Source: Candidatus Zhuqueibacterota bacterium
GTDB lineage: Bacteria > Zhuqueibacterota > Zhuqueibacteria > Residuimicrobiales > Residuimicrobiaceae
Assembly: GCA_963169875.1 (NCBI GenBank)
Contig: CAUJEL010000012.1
Coordinates: 1-32,950, forward strand
DNA: 32,950 nt
Direction: 5' to 3'
The position numbers and the translations under genes are program-made. Of this stretch, positions 1 through 7,236 are shown in pieces (within the stretch, counting starts at the first letter, position 1; each line of letters starts with the position of its first letter). The notes below the pieces were generated by a model. It searched no databases, was not told where the DNA came from, and was given only the letters and a program-made list of their open reading frames with translations.

Positions 1-205
1 ACGCGGCTTTGATTTATTCGGTAATGGCTACAGCCAAATATCATGATGTCAATCCGGCTTTGTATCTGGAGTATGTCTTCCAGACCATACTGGACTATCC
101 CTTCCACAAATTAGCTGATCTGCTGCCCCAGAACTGGAAGACCCGTTCCCAAAACTAAGCCGCTCCCACTCCTTCCTGGTGGGGTGTGCTTGGCCGAATG
201 CTTAC
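1..205 (+). mobile_element. Right end of an IS66-family insertion sequence (partial)
   Basis: The window opens inside an IS66-type element. The transposase C-terminus ends at 158. The last bases of 181-205, read on the minus strand, start GTAAGCATTCGGCC; IS66-family terminal repeats typically begin GTAAGC, so I place the right boundary at 205. IS66 elements usually make 8-bp target duplications, which would make 206-213 (acaatatt) the duplicated target. The left end lies outside the window, so the duplication cannot be confirmed here. Confidence 0.65.
3..158 (+). CDS. IS66 family transposase, C-terminal fragment
   Basis: An open frame enters from the left edge and gives 51 residues before a TAA stop. 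It contains LIYSVMATAKYHDVNPALYL, then LADLLPQNWK near the end. This matches the C-terminal tail of IS66 transposases (usually S-L-x-E-T-A-K, then Y-L-x-x-V, then LLPWNW). Only this tail is visible, so nothing can be said about the catalytic DDE residues or whether the element is active. It sits 47 bases before the inferred right terminal repeat, a normal arrangement for this family. Confidence 0.7.
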   Translation, partial: AALIYSVMATAKYHDVNPALYLEYVFQTILDYPFHKLADLLPQNWKTRSQN

Positions 206-631
206 ACAATATTTAATGATGTCTTACATCGCAAGTCGGATAATCTGGGAATAATAGCCAAGGAGGTGATAAAGCCTTACTCTGTAACGTTTCGAAATAA
301 ATTAGAAGTACCAGGATTTGAAGACACAACAAGAATAATTGGCCTACCGAATTTACCTGAAGATTATCCACAAGGTAATGATGATTTTGATGAAAATATT
401 TTTCCTAATTTAGTACATGTCTCTAAGAGTAAACTTGATGGTTGGCCAACGTGGGTGCAAACTAGTGAACCACCAAAAACTCAGAGTCATGAACAATTGT
501 ATTTCCTTGGTCAGTTGGACTGGATGCTATGCGACAACGCGACTTGGTGCCTTGGTGGGTATGCATATCTATTTCTTTTTGGATCCGAGACGTCAATATT
601 TCGTTGTGACATGGTAATCCAAACAACATAA
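206..631 (+). pseudogene. DUF1963 (YwqG-like) protein, 5'-truncated by the IS66 element
   Basis: The frame runs across the IS66 boundary, and a GTG at 179 inside the insertion sequence could act as a fortuitous start. The native part begins at about 206. The remaining about 140 residues keep features of DUF1963: an I-x-G-L-P-x-L-P segment, a K-L-D-G-W-P-T-W-V-Q segment, a F-L-G-Q-L-D segment, then G-G-Y-A-Y-L-F-L and a final aromatic/Cys stretch. Complete family members are usually well over 200 residues, so the N-terminal half is missing. The family's biochemical role is unknown. The stretch is AT-rich compared with the genes further right. An attC-like site begins 52 bases after the stop, so I infer it was a cassette gene. 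Confidence 0.55.
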
Positions 632-683
632 AAATTAATTTGAAATATCAAACAAATTGTGCTGGCTATTTCATATATCAATT

Positions 684-782
684 GTCTAACCCTCGGCTGT
701 TGCGGATTGCCGCTGGAGCAGTTTTCTATTTGAAGTTCGGTTTTCACATTACCGCGGCAACCGCAAAGCCGTCGCGTTGTGC
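684..782 (+). other. attC-like recombination site A (integron cassette)
   Basis: A 99-bp imperfect inverted repeat. The left end GTCTAAC (684-690) matches the attC R'' consensus RYYYAAC; the right end GTTGTGC (776-782) is close to GTTRRRY and can pair with it apart from one mismatch. The arms CGGCTGTTGCGGATTGCC and CCGCGGCAACCGCAAAGCCG pair nearly perfectly, leaving three unpaired bases all on the left arm, like the extrahelical bases that orient attC recombination. It lies 52 bases after the DUF1963 stop codon. No other gene occupies 632-846. Confidence 0.55.
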
Positions 783-846
783 GTTTAAAAATCTGCTTCA
801 TTTTCAGAAACCATGGTTCGGGCAGGAGCTAGAAGGAGGGCGGCTC

Positions 847-954
847 ATGAGAGCTTTGGATGAGATCCAAATGGGTGAGCACAGCCAGAGTGAACTCATC
901 CCAACTGCCTGCAAGGAATGTGATAATGAGCATGCATTTTGCATGCAAGTTTGA
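847..954 (+). CDS. Possible 35-residue Cys-containing small protein
   Basis: An ATG at 847 follows a strong ribosome-binding sequence (GAAGGAGG, 830-837). It opens a short frame starting MRALDEIQMGEH and ending with three cysteines in C-K-E-C-D-N-E-H-A-F-C, stop at 954. I recognise no family. The case rests only on the ribosome-binding site and on filling otherwise empty sequence between attC-like site A and the next gene. It could be the remnant of a longer cassette gene. From 955 to 1032 only the upstream region and ribosome-binding site of the next gene are visible. Confidence 0.25.
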   Translation: MRALDEIQMGEHSQSELIPTACKECDNEHAFCMQV

Positions 955-1032
955 TTATAGTCCGGATAATACCAACTGGATAGAGTCGGTGGGAGCACTT
1001 GTAGTCGGATTTATTGCAGGAGAATTGACCTG

Positions 1033-3192
1033 GTGAGGTGTCAAAAATATTTTCTACTCCAGTTGCTTTTTCCGATCATCCTCTTTGCACAAATGACGGG
1101 ATGGCAGGAGAATAAAGAGATTTTTATGCCCAGCGGAGTCGAGATCGACTCCCTCAATATCGATTTCCAGGTCCTGCACTGGAATGGCGATAACTGGCCC
1201 GATATTCTCATCAACGAAAACGGCCGCCTGAGCTATTTCCAGAATATCGATCCTCAGGATTATATTTTCGAAAAGTGCAATCTCACACTTCCAGCCTTAC
1301 CACCACATTCCTTTCCAGATTGGCTCAACGAAAGTAATAACTTTTGTGCCGCGGACATGGATTATGACGGCGATTGGGACCTGGTCGCCGACAGCCTGCT
1401 ATTCTACCGAAATACCGGCTCCAATGCCCATCCCGCCTGGCAGCTAGAGCCCGCTTTCTTTGAAAACCGGATAGACTCGGTCGATCTGGAATACACCCGG
1501 GGGATCTGCAATGATGATTTCACATTTTTCGATTTTGAGGGAGATGGCGATCTCGATCTCCTCGCCAGGCATCGCGATATATCCGGGGCGACCGAGGGGT
1601 ATACTTATCTCTTCCTGAACGACCCGCTACGTCAGCGCTGGATTTTTAGGGAACGTTTTGCATGGCTGTTTTTCCGTGGCAGCGAGAACATCCATCTGGC
1701 TGATCTGGACAGCGATGGTGATCCCGATCTCTTCACTTCATGGAAAGCTTACGGAGGTATGTCCATGAATGATATATTCTGGTTCAATCTATATCCCAAC
1801 CTGGGTACCACCATCCAGCCCGTCTATGAGAATCAGCCCACCCTGAGCGGCAGCTTCATACGTCCCCATTCCAGGTATATAGTCAGCGATCAGTTTTATG
1901 ACATCGATAGCGATGGTGATCTGGATTACATCTGGCTCACCCCCAGCCGTCATCTGGATATTCGTTTCAATGAAACCCTGAGCAGCCAGGCTTTCGTCTT
2001 CACGGATAAAAATATCCGGCTCGGCCGCCTCTGCGTCACGGCCAACGCCCAACCGGCGCTCTTCCGGGAGCCGGATCGCCCATATCCTTCCCTTATCGTC
2101 AGTGAAAACTATGACGACTGGTACTGGGCTTCGGATATGTTTATGCGTCTTTATGGGCGCCTGCTCGAATTGGGCACCTGGGGTGCCTTCAACCGGGACT
2201 TTGCAACCATGGACAATTTCTGGGCCCTGAACTGGAACGAGTTTAATATCCGGAGTGATCAAATGAAGACAGTCTGCTATGACCACTGCATCACTTTCCC
2301 GGAGAATCCAGCCGGCAGCATCGCGATCTCTTATCGATACTATTATAATTGGGAGCACAAGGGCTACAAGGTCCAGTTCTTTCGCCGTAAGAGCGTCGGG
2401 GATTCTGCTTTCTGGGAGATGGATTCCACTCTGGCCGCCTTTTCCTTGTCACCCAGGCTCTATAACCGGCCAGTGCTGTCGGACATAGATCTTGATGTTT
2501 CGCCGGAGTTGTTCATCCGGGAGGACACAGTCTATACCTGCTTTAAAAATTTTGGCACACTAGAGGCAACGGACTGGCAGCCCTCGCCGGACGGCCTCGA
2601 GGGAATCGCGGAGCGTAGTCATTTCCACCTCGCCATGGCGGACCTGGACAGCGATGGCGATCCCGATATGATCTTCGGCGATGCAGATGGCTCGCTACAC
2701 TACTACCGCAATCTGCGGCCGGTCTCCCCTAATTGGCAGCATATGCCCGAGGTTTTCGCGGGATTGGATGTGGGCGAGGATGCGGCCCCAGCCATCGGTG
2801 ATGTAGACCAGGACGGCGATATGGATTTGATCGTGGGCAACCGCATCGGTCAGCTCTACAGCTTTCAGCTGCCGGAATATCTACAGGTGGAGAGGAAAAA
2901 GGCGAAGCTGCCAGCGGAATTTCGCCTGCTGCCGGCCTTTCCCAATCCTTTCAACAACACAACGACAATTGCCATTGAAACCAGTAAGAAGGAATGGCTG
3001 GAGATTTCTGTCTTAAACTCCCGCGGACAGCTCGTTAAAACCCTTCTAAAGAGCGAGATTCCTCCCGGCTTGCACAAGATAGCATGGGATGGTCAAGGCA
3101 GTTCCGGGCAGGTAGCTTCCTCAGGACTCTATCTCATCTACGCTCGCAGCCGGACGATGACGCACCAAATTAAAGCCATTCTGTTGAAATGA
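1033..3192 (+). CDS. Secreted FG-GAP/VCBS-repeat protein with T9SS C-terminal sorting domain
   Basis: 719 residues from a GTG start chosen because AGGAGA lies 9 bases upstream and the frame is closed just before it. Residues 1-19 form a signal peptide (KYFLLQLLFPIILFAQ). The body holds at least five calcium-loop repeats of the form D-x-D-x-D-G-D-x-D, near residues 108, 166, 223, 297 and in the 530-600 region, each followed by a strand ending in Y-x-N; this is the FG-GAP/VCBS beta-propeller pattern. The last about 80 residues are a T9SS tail: FPNPFNN, a G-Q-L-V-K strand, W-D-G-x-x-x-x-G, S-G-L-Y, ending ILLK. By family the tail is recognised by the type IX machinery and removed on export. The propeller probably binds a surface ligand, but no substrate can be inferred. 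Confidence 0.85.
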   Translation: MRCQKYFLLQLLFPIILFAQMTGWQENKEIFMPSGVEIDSLNIDFQVLHWNGDNWPDILINENGRLSYFQNIDPQDYIFEKCNLTLPALPPHSFPDWLNESNNFCAADMDYDGDWDLVADSLLFYRNTGSNAHPAWQLEPAFFENRIDSVDLEYTRGICNDDFTFFDFEGDGDLDLLARHRDISGATEGYTYLFLNDPLRQRWIFRERFAWLFFRGSENIHLADLDSDGDPDLFTSWKAYGGMSMNDIFWFNLYPNLGTTIQPVYENQPTLSGSFIRPHSRYIVSDQFYDIDSDGDLDYIWLTPSRHLDIRFNETLSSQAFVFTDKNIRLGRLCVTANAQPALFREPDRPYPSLIVSENYDDWYWASDMFMRLYGRLLELGTWGAFNRDFATMDNFWALNWNEFNIRSDQMKTVCYDHCITFPENPAGSIAISYRYYYNWEHKGYKVQFFRRKSVGDSAFWEMDSTLAAFSLSPRLYNRPVLSDIDLDVSPELFIREDTVYTCFKNFGTLEATDWQPSPDGLEGIAERSHFHLAMADLDSDGDPDMIFGDADGSLHYYRNLRPVSPNWQHMPEVFAGLDVGEDAAPAIGDVDQDGDMDLIVGNRIGQLYSFQLPEYLQVERKKAKLPAEFRLLPAFPNPFNNTTTIAIETSKKEWLEISVLNSRGQLVKTLLKSEIPPGLHKIAWDGQGSSGQVASSGLYLIYARSRTMTHQIKAILLK

Positions 3193-3410
3193 GTATCTGG
3201 CGTGATCTGAATGATCACTACTTCAAGATTAATGATTTTCTTCTTTTAGCAATTGAATTTTGATTTTGCTGGGGTTCAAAGAAACCGAGAAAATTATCTT
3301 CTATCAGGCGTCTGATACCCAGCCATTTCCCCATTTCCAGAGCGCCAGGCAATATCCGGTATTCTTATGGCTCCTAACTTGCCGATAAATTAGATAGCTC
3401 AGATAAAAAT
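3193..3410. other. Non-coding stretch after the VCBS gene
   Basis: AT-rich sequence with no convincing gene on either strand. No strong terminator hairpin follows the stop at 3192. Together with the doubtful 67-residue frame (3411-3614), attC-like site B and the 107-bp repeat, it makes up the 686-bp gap up to the DUF6064 gene. Confidence 0.4.
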
Positions 3411-3614
3411 ATGATTCGTAAGATAATAAAATATATTCGGTCTAATTCTGCTTGGTCAGAAAAAGAAGAAGTCATCGTCAAATTAATTTTGACAACAAGT
3501 GTTAGCGATTGGAGGCAAATAATACTTGAAGGCAAGCTTCCAAGTAGGCCTCAATCCATTTATGATCCTATTAATGGTGGTCAAATATTAATTAAGGCGG
3601 CAGCAATAAGATAA
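3411..3614 (+). CDS. Small hypothetical protein (67 aa), possible cassette ORF
   Basis: An AT-rich frame beginning MIRKIIKYIRSNSAWSEKEE and ending KAAAIR. I recognise no family. There is no clear ribosome-binding site upstream (gataaaaat). Its stop lies only 3 bases before attC-like site B, the normal place for a cassette gene, which is the main reason to list it. It may equally be chance coding in AT-rich DNA or the tail of a longer lost gene. Confidence 0.3.
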   Translation: MIRKIIKYIRSNSAWSEKEEVIVKLILTTSVSDWRQIILEGKLPSRPQSIYDPINGGQILIKAAAIR

Positions 3615-3617
3615 AAC

Positions 3618-3714
3618 GCCCAACCCTCGGCTTGTGCGGATAGCCGCTGGTTCATTTGTGATTTTTAGAGGCATTGAAATTTGCCGCGGCTACCGCACAG
3701 CCGTCTCGTTCAGC
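3618..3714 (+). other. attC-like recombination site B (integron cassette)
   Basis: A 97-bp imperfect palindrome. The left end GCCCAAC (3618-3624) fits RYYYAAC; the right end GTTCAGC (3708-3714) is a degenerate GTTRRRY. The left arm CGGCTTGTGCGGATAGCC pairs with CCGCGGCTACCGCACAGCCG, again with three unpaired bases on the left arm at the same places as in site A. Relative to site A several base pairs differ on both arms at once, preserving the fold. This compensatory change is good evidence that the hairpin itself is selected. Confidence 0.55.
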
Positions 3715-3733
3715 CCTCGCGTTGCTCGGGCTG

Positions 3734-3840
3734 AATCGCGGCGCTGAGCATCGAGTGCCTGAGCCTTCGCTCCGCTCAGGCTGAACCAGGCACTCGAGCA
3801 GACACGCCCCCTGCGGGGGCTGCTGCTCAGCGCCGCGATT
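3734..3840. repeat. 107-bp cloverleaf palindromic repeat, copy 1
   Basis: The element is bounded by perfect 17-base inverted arms AATCGCGGCGCTGAGCA and TGCTCAGCGCCGCGATT. Inside are a second stem (TCGAGTGCCTG with CAGGCACTCGA) and a third (GCCCCC-TGC-GGGGGC), so a single strand can fold into a cloverleaf. Copy 2 at 13617-13723 has the same length and orientation with only two differences. About 12 bases of similarity continue upstream (TTGCTCGGGCTG here). A separate hairpin (TTCAGCCC with GGGCTGAA) overlaps the left edge of this copy only. There is no open reading frame inside. Confidence 0.85.
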
Positions 3841-3878
3841 AGTCGCACCTTATTGAGTTCAATTCGGAGGCAGAATTA

Positions 3879-4514
3879 GTGAATTTTACATTTTCTGAAT
3901 TTCTTGAAATGATGGCCAGATATAATAATCACTATTGGCTAATGCTTCCGATCAATTACTCCCTTTGCATTATCGCTATATTATGTTCACTTCGCAAAAC
4001 CGAATATTCTAGCCGCATTGTAACGAGCGTGTTGGCAGTGCTCTGGCTGTGGACAGGAGTTGTTTTTAATGGGTTAGTGTTTAGCGAAATATCGCCTCGA
4101 GCGATAATTTTTGCTGCTGTGTTCGTTTTCGAAAGTATGCTGTTAGTGTTTTATGGTTTTTACATGAGCGAACTAATTTTTCGCGTCAGAGCAGATCTGA
4201 TTGGAGCAGTGGGCTGGGCATCGATCCTTTATGGATTACTTGGCTATCCACTAATAGCATCGTTGTTGGGACGTGGTTATCCACAATCTCTAGTGGTAGG
4301 GTTAGCTCCCTGTCCTACTGTAGTATTCACATTAGGCTTACTGTTCTGGAGTGAGCGAAGGCTTTCTAAAGCAATATTAGCAATTCCTTTGTTCTATGCA
4401 CTTGTAGGAGGAGCGATGGTCAGCTCCAAGGGCGTTGTTGAAGACCTTGGTATGATTATCATAGCAATGGCAATGATCGGCGTCGTTATTTATAGAGACC
4501 GTATACAAGCATAG
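3879..4514 (+). CDS. DUF6064 family integral membrane protein
   Basis: 211 residues from a GTG at 3879, supported by CGGAGG 8 bases upstream. About six hydrophobic spans are visible, with a short N-terminal segment reading FTFSEFLEMMARYN before the first. Diagnostic family features are W-L-W-T-G-V-V-F-N near residue 55 and G-R-G-Y-P then A-P-C-P-T-V-V-F-T-L-G near residues 132-153. An acidic E-D-L-G motif lies near residue 188. The molecular role of DUF6064 is unknown. The gene is flanked by attC-like sites and on the same strand as its neighbours, as expected for a cassette gene. A promoter could lie in the repeat-rich DNA before it, but none is obvious. Confidence 0.75.
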   Translation: MNFTFSEFLEMMARYNNHYWLMLPINYSLCIIAILCSLRKTEYSSRIVTSVLAVLWLWTGVVFNGLVFSEISPRAIIFAAVFVFESMLLVFYGFYMSELIFRVRADLIGAVGWASILYGLLGYPLIASLLGRGYPQSLVVGLAPCPTVVFTLGLLFWSERRLSKAILAIPLFYALVGGAMVSSKGVVEDLGMIIIAMAMIGVVIYRDRIQA

Positions 4515-4541
4515 TGATAGCGTCAAAGTCAATAGTCTGGC

Positions 4542-4668
4542 TCCTAACCCCGCCGTTGCACCCGACGCGCAGCATACTGCGGCGGAGTAGTTCGGTTGAT
4601 TTGCGCTCGAAAAGCTGTTAGCGCCTCAAAACTGTCCGAGCGCGCGCCTGAGTGGCCAGGCGTTAACT
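4542..4668 (+). other. Candidate attC-like site C
   Basis: It begins 27 bases after the DUF6064 stop. The left end reads TCCTAAC followed by CCCGCCGTTGCACCCGACGC. The right side reads GCGCGCCTGAGTGGCCAGGC then GTTAACT. The outer arms pair only partly (GACGCGC with GCGCGCC; CTAAC with GTTAA), so this is weaker than sites A and B. A second GTTAGCG at 4617-4623 is another possible right end. I call it from position and layout more than from a clean fold. Confidence 0.4.
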
Positions 4669-4697
4669 AGTCTGACTAATTTATAAGGAGAATAATT

Positions 4698-5084
4698 ATG
4701 AGCTTCAAAACACTGGCTGTTACAACGGCAATCATCGCCTTTCTGCTCGGCTTAGGATATCTTCTCTTCGGAAGCATTATAGTTGGCAGGTGGCAAATTC
4801 AGCCGACAGAAAGCGTTCTTCTTTTGGGGCGACGATTGGCAGCTCTCTATATTGGCTTGGCGGTAATCTTCTTTCTCGCCAGATCAGCTCCAGTTTCTGC
4901 AGTGCGCACATCCTTGTGTATCGGAGCTGCGGTTGCGCTATCCATGCTCGCCTTGCTTGGGATTTGTGAGCTGCTATTAGGTCATGTAGGCTATGGAATA
5001 TTAGCCAGTGTAGCAATAGAGTCCTTGCTTGCAATTGGCTATATTGGGATATTATTAACCGGGAGGGTAAATAAATCAGCATAA
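4698..5084 (+). CDS. Small four-helix membrane protein, unknown function
   Basis: 128 residues, preceded by AAGGAG (4685-4690). Four hydrophobic spans are visible at about residues 5-28, 44-62, 68-92 and 97-120. A G-R-R-L-A-A-L-Y-I-G segment leads into the second span. The layout, with an N-terminal span and an R-x-x-G/A-rich second helix, is common in short uncharacterised inner-membrane proteins carried on cassettes. I do not recognise a named domain and infer no function. It lies between attC candidate C and an attC-like half-site, again same-strand and closely spaced. Confidence 0.65.
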   Translation: MSFKTLAVTTAIIAFLLGLGYLLFGSIIVGRWQIQPTESVLLLGRRLAALYIGLAVIFFLARSAPVSAVRTSLCIGAAVALSMLALLGICELLLGHVGYGILASVAIESLLAIGYIGILLTGRVNKSA

Positions 5085-5106
5085 TTCATCACAATTAATA
5101 AAGCAG

Positions 5107-5137
5107 TTGCTAACCATAGCGCGCCCCCGACACGCTG
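5107..5137 (+). other. attC-like half-site D
   Basis: TTGCTAACCATAGCGCGCCC and the following bases resemble the left half of an attC site (C-T-A-A-C core then a GC-rich arm). It begins 22 bases after the 4-TM gene's stop. No matching right half is seen before the methyltransferase gene, so it would be truncated. It is clearly similar to the half-site at 14468-14500. The remaining sequence up to 5268 shows no gene. Confidence 0.35.
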
Positions 5138-5268
5138 TACTTGTGCATTAAGTAAAAATCGGATAATTTTCACCTATCATTCATTTTGCAGTTTAATCAC
5201 CTCCATGTTGTGCCAGTGGCGCTTTTCGTCAGGTGGCCAAACAGATTGCTGTTCAGAGGGTGAGACCG

Positions 5269-5895
5269 ATGTCAATCAGCAGGTTCCTGGCAACTCAATT
5301 GGGGAAGCCCTCCGGGATTTTTGGAAGACTAGTAATGCTCCCGGCCCTGAATCGTCACAATTTGCCTGTCAACGCATTGGCACTGATGCAGCTCCATCTC
5401 GGCTCCACGGATCGTGTTTTGGAGGTGGGGTTTGGTGGTGGAGCACTGTTGTGTCAAGTTGTTGCAAGTGCTCATCAAGGGCACGTCGCAGGGGTGGATT
5501 ATTCCATTGATGCGGTAGAGCATTGTCGCCGGAAACTGTCGAGGCATGTTTCCTCAGGTCTGCTGGAATTACATTGCGCTGACGTATGCCAGCTGCCATT
5601 TTCTTCCGGCACATTTTCCAGGGTCTGTTCCGTGAACACCGTCTATTTTTGGCCTGATCCGCATGCTGCTTTCGGTGAAATTCATAGAGTGCTGCAAAAG
5701 GATGGGCTATTTGTTCTGTGTTTCAGCCCACGAAAGGAAATGCAGAGTCGGCAATTCACGCTGCATGGCTTCAGGCTATACGAACAGCAAGAGTTGATAG
5801 AACTCCTGATATCTGCCGGTTTCCGGGATGTCTCTGCTGAATCCACATCACACAAGTCTGATCACTGGGTGGCTTTGATGGCTTCGAAGGCATAG
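5269..5895 (+). CDS. Class I SAM-dependent methyltransferase
   Basis: 208 residues from ATG 5269, chosen because AGAGGG sits 8 bases upstream; a GTG at 5233 would add 12 residues but lacks a good ribosome site. The Rossmann motifs appear in order: motif I V-L-E-V-G-F-G-G-G at residues 50-58, an acidic position in V-A-G-V-D-Y-S at 73-79, C-A-D-V-C-Q-L-P-F at 103-111, and a motif IV-like region V-N-T-V-Y-F-W-P-D at 122-130. The family (methyltransferase type 11 fold) transfers a methyl group from S-adenosylmethionine in the cytoplasm; the substrate cannot be told. An attC-like site starts 21 bases after its stop, supporting a cassette origin. Confidence 0.85.
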   Translation: MSISRFLATQLGKPSGIFGRLVMLPALNRHNLPVNALALMQLHLGSTDRVLEVGFGGGALLCQVVASAHQGHVAGVDYSIDAVEHCRRKLSRHVSSGLLELHCADVCQLPFSSGTFSRVCSVNTVYFWPDPHAAFGEIHRVLQKDGLFVLCFSPRKEMQSRQFTLHGFRLYEQQELIELLISAGFRDVSAESTSHKSDHWVALMASKA

Positions 5896-5916
5896 TCAAA
5901 GAAAAGTCTGCTGTTC

Positions 5917-5973
5917 GGCCAACTAGCACGCAACTGCACCTGACGCCGCGTCGGGGCAGTACAGGTGTTGAAT
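5917..5973 (+). other. attC-like site E downstream of the methyltransferase
   Basis: A 57-bp site starting 21 bases after the methyltransferase stop. The left end GGCCAAC is close to RYYYAAC; the right end GTTGAAT (5967-5973) is an exact GTTRRRY. Between them CAAC-TG-CACCTG pairs with CAGGTG-TTG, leaving a small bulge on the left arm. The length matches the short end of the known attC range. Bases 5974-6084 contain no recognisable gene. Confidence 0.45.
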
Positions 5974-6084
5974 TTAGCCATCTGTAAAAGAGCCTCATCT
6001 TCCCGAAACACGTTGCGGAAACGAATGAATGGATGGCCCTGACGACAAGACCGTGACGCGAGTCGAAGACAAGGGAAGAGCAAC

Positions 6085-6180
6085 ATGATGAAGATCGCAA
6101 AGAACACGATTTGCCTTTGGTACGAACGCGATGCAGAGGAGGCAGCGTGGTTCTACGCCAAAACCTTTCCCGATTTGTGC
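6085..6180 (+). pseudogene. VOC (PhnB-like) protein, N-terminal fragment only
   Basis: An ATG-ATG start followed by K-N-T-I-C-L-W-Y-E-R-D-A-E-E-A-A-W-F-Y-A and K-T-F-P-D is the typical opening of the VOC / PhnB-like family (often misannotated as 3-demethylubiquinone-9 3-methyltransferase), usually about 150 residues long. Similarity stops after about 30 codons and the frame continues into unrelated sequence to 6327. GGAAGAG precedes the start. The rest of the gene is replaced by the lipoprotein segment, so I regard this as a truncated remnant. Confidence 0.65.
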
Positions 6181-6398
6181 GGTCTATGGGTCGGGACAGA
6201 AGCCGTCTTTGGCGGTCCAGAGGCCCGTTTGAGGAGGAATCCATGCACACTGAAGACCAGGAACCACACCACGAGGAGCGTCGCCACACCGCTCGGGCCG
6301 TCAACGGGTCCGGGAACCCAGACTTGAGGTCCAGCAGCGTCGGGAATGCAGACCCCGGGGGCTCCCTATCCTCCAGCCGTGGGCGGGCTGGTGGCTTT

Positions 6399-7207
6399 AT
6401 GCACTGGCTGTGGAACACGCTTCCCCGTGTACTGCTTGTCATCGCTTTCAGTTTCATGTCCGGATGCAAACAACCCAATACTCCAAATACTACCAGGACT
6501 CCCAGTCCTTGTCAGGTAGACTGGGGAGCGGGAAGCGCGGATACCAATCCAAAGATCGTCTCGCAAGCGGAAAGGATGCTCTCGGAGCACGGAGTGACCA
6601 TCACGGATCCCGTAGCAGACTGGGTCTGGCCCGGCAATCAGGAAGACTTAAAAACCCTTATCCCGTGCCGTGGGCAGATTTTACCAGCGCCACGTTCGCT
6701 GTCGATGCCAACTATCTCTATGTACGCGTGACGGTTGATGGGGTGTTTCCAAGCACCGAAGAGGCACTGCCACGGTACGGACAGGATCAGATTACCAAGT
6801 ACAACATGAACATCTGCCTCGACACGGACAACAACAAGGACACAGGATGTCTTTCGGATGGAGGCTCCGAGGTATCGCTCGGGGCTGACATGATGATGAC
6901 GCCGAATTGTGGGTGGATGGATGTGTACGACTTTTGGTACGGAGCTACGGGAATCGAACAGCCGGAAATGGCAAGATATGCGCACATTTTCAACCGGAAT
7001 CTAATGGTCGCGGCGTGGGGAGGTGCGGGGCATAACTATCGAATAATTGTCTACCCGGTCGGGCAGCTTGGCATTCATCCCGGTCAGACAATTGCGGTGA
7101 TTGGCTGGGACGAGTGCGCAAGCGTGCAGTACGCAAACTGCCACGCGACATTCGACGTATTGGGCACGGGCGGAATGAACAACCGCGTGGTAATTCTACT
7201 GCCCTAA
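6399..7207 (+). pseudogene. Putative secreted lipoprotein with beta-sandwich-like domain, frameshifted
   Basis: Two overlapping frames join into one protein. The first starts at ATG 6399 with a lipoprotein signal (MHWLWNTLPRVLLVIAFSFM then S-G-C, lipobox Cys at residue 23) and runs to ...W-P-G-N-Q-E-D-L-K. At the A5 run 6650-6654 coding moves to the next frame (N-P-Y-P-V-P-W-A-D-F-T) and continues to the stop at 7207. One missing base would explain it. The C-terminal part has N-Y-L-Y-V-R-V-T-V-D-G and L-D-T-D-N-N-K-D-T-G-C, reminiscent of CBM9-like or DOMON sandwich domains, but this is only a resemblance. An in-frame ATG at 6243 has a better ribosome site (GGAGG, 6233-6237) but would put the signal peptide 52 residues in. 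GC content is higher than in neighbouring cassettes. Confidence 0.6.
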
Positions 7208-7236
7208 GGAGAAAGCCCCCGTTTGCTGGAAGGAGT

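Noticed and set aside
3734-3840. The cloverleaf repeat as a tRNA or as an attC site
   Set aside because: It has no acceptor, anticodon or T-loop motifs, and its ends do not match RYYYAAC/GTTRRRY.
6640-6665. Programmed -1 frameshift in the lipoprotein gene
   Set aside because: The A5 run does not give a proper X-XXY-YYZ slippery heptamer in the zero frame, so a lost base is the simpler reading.
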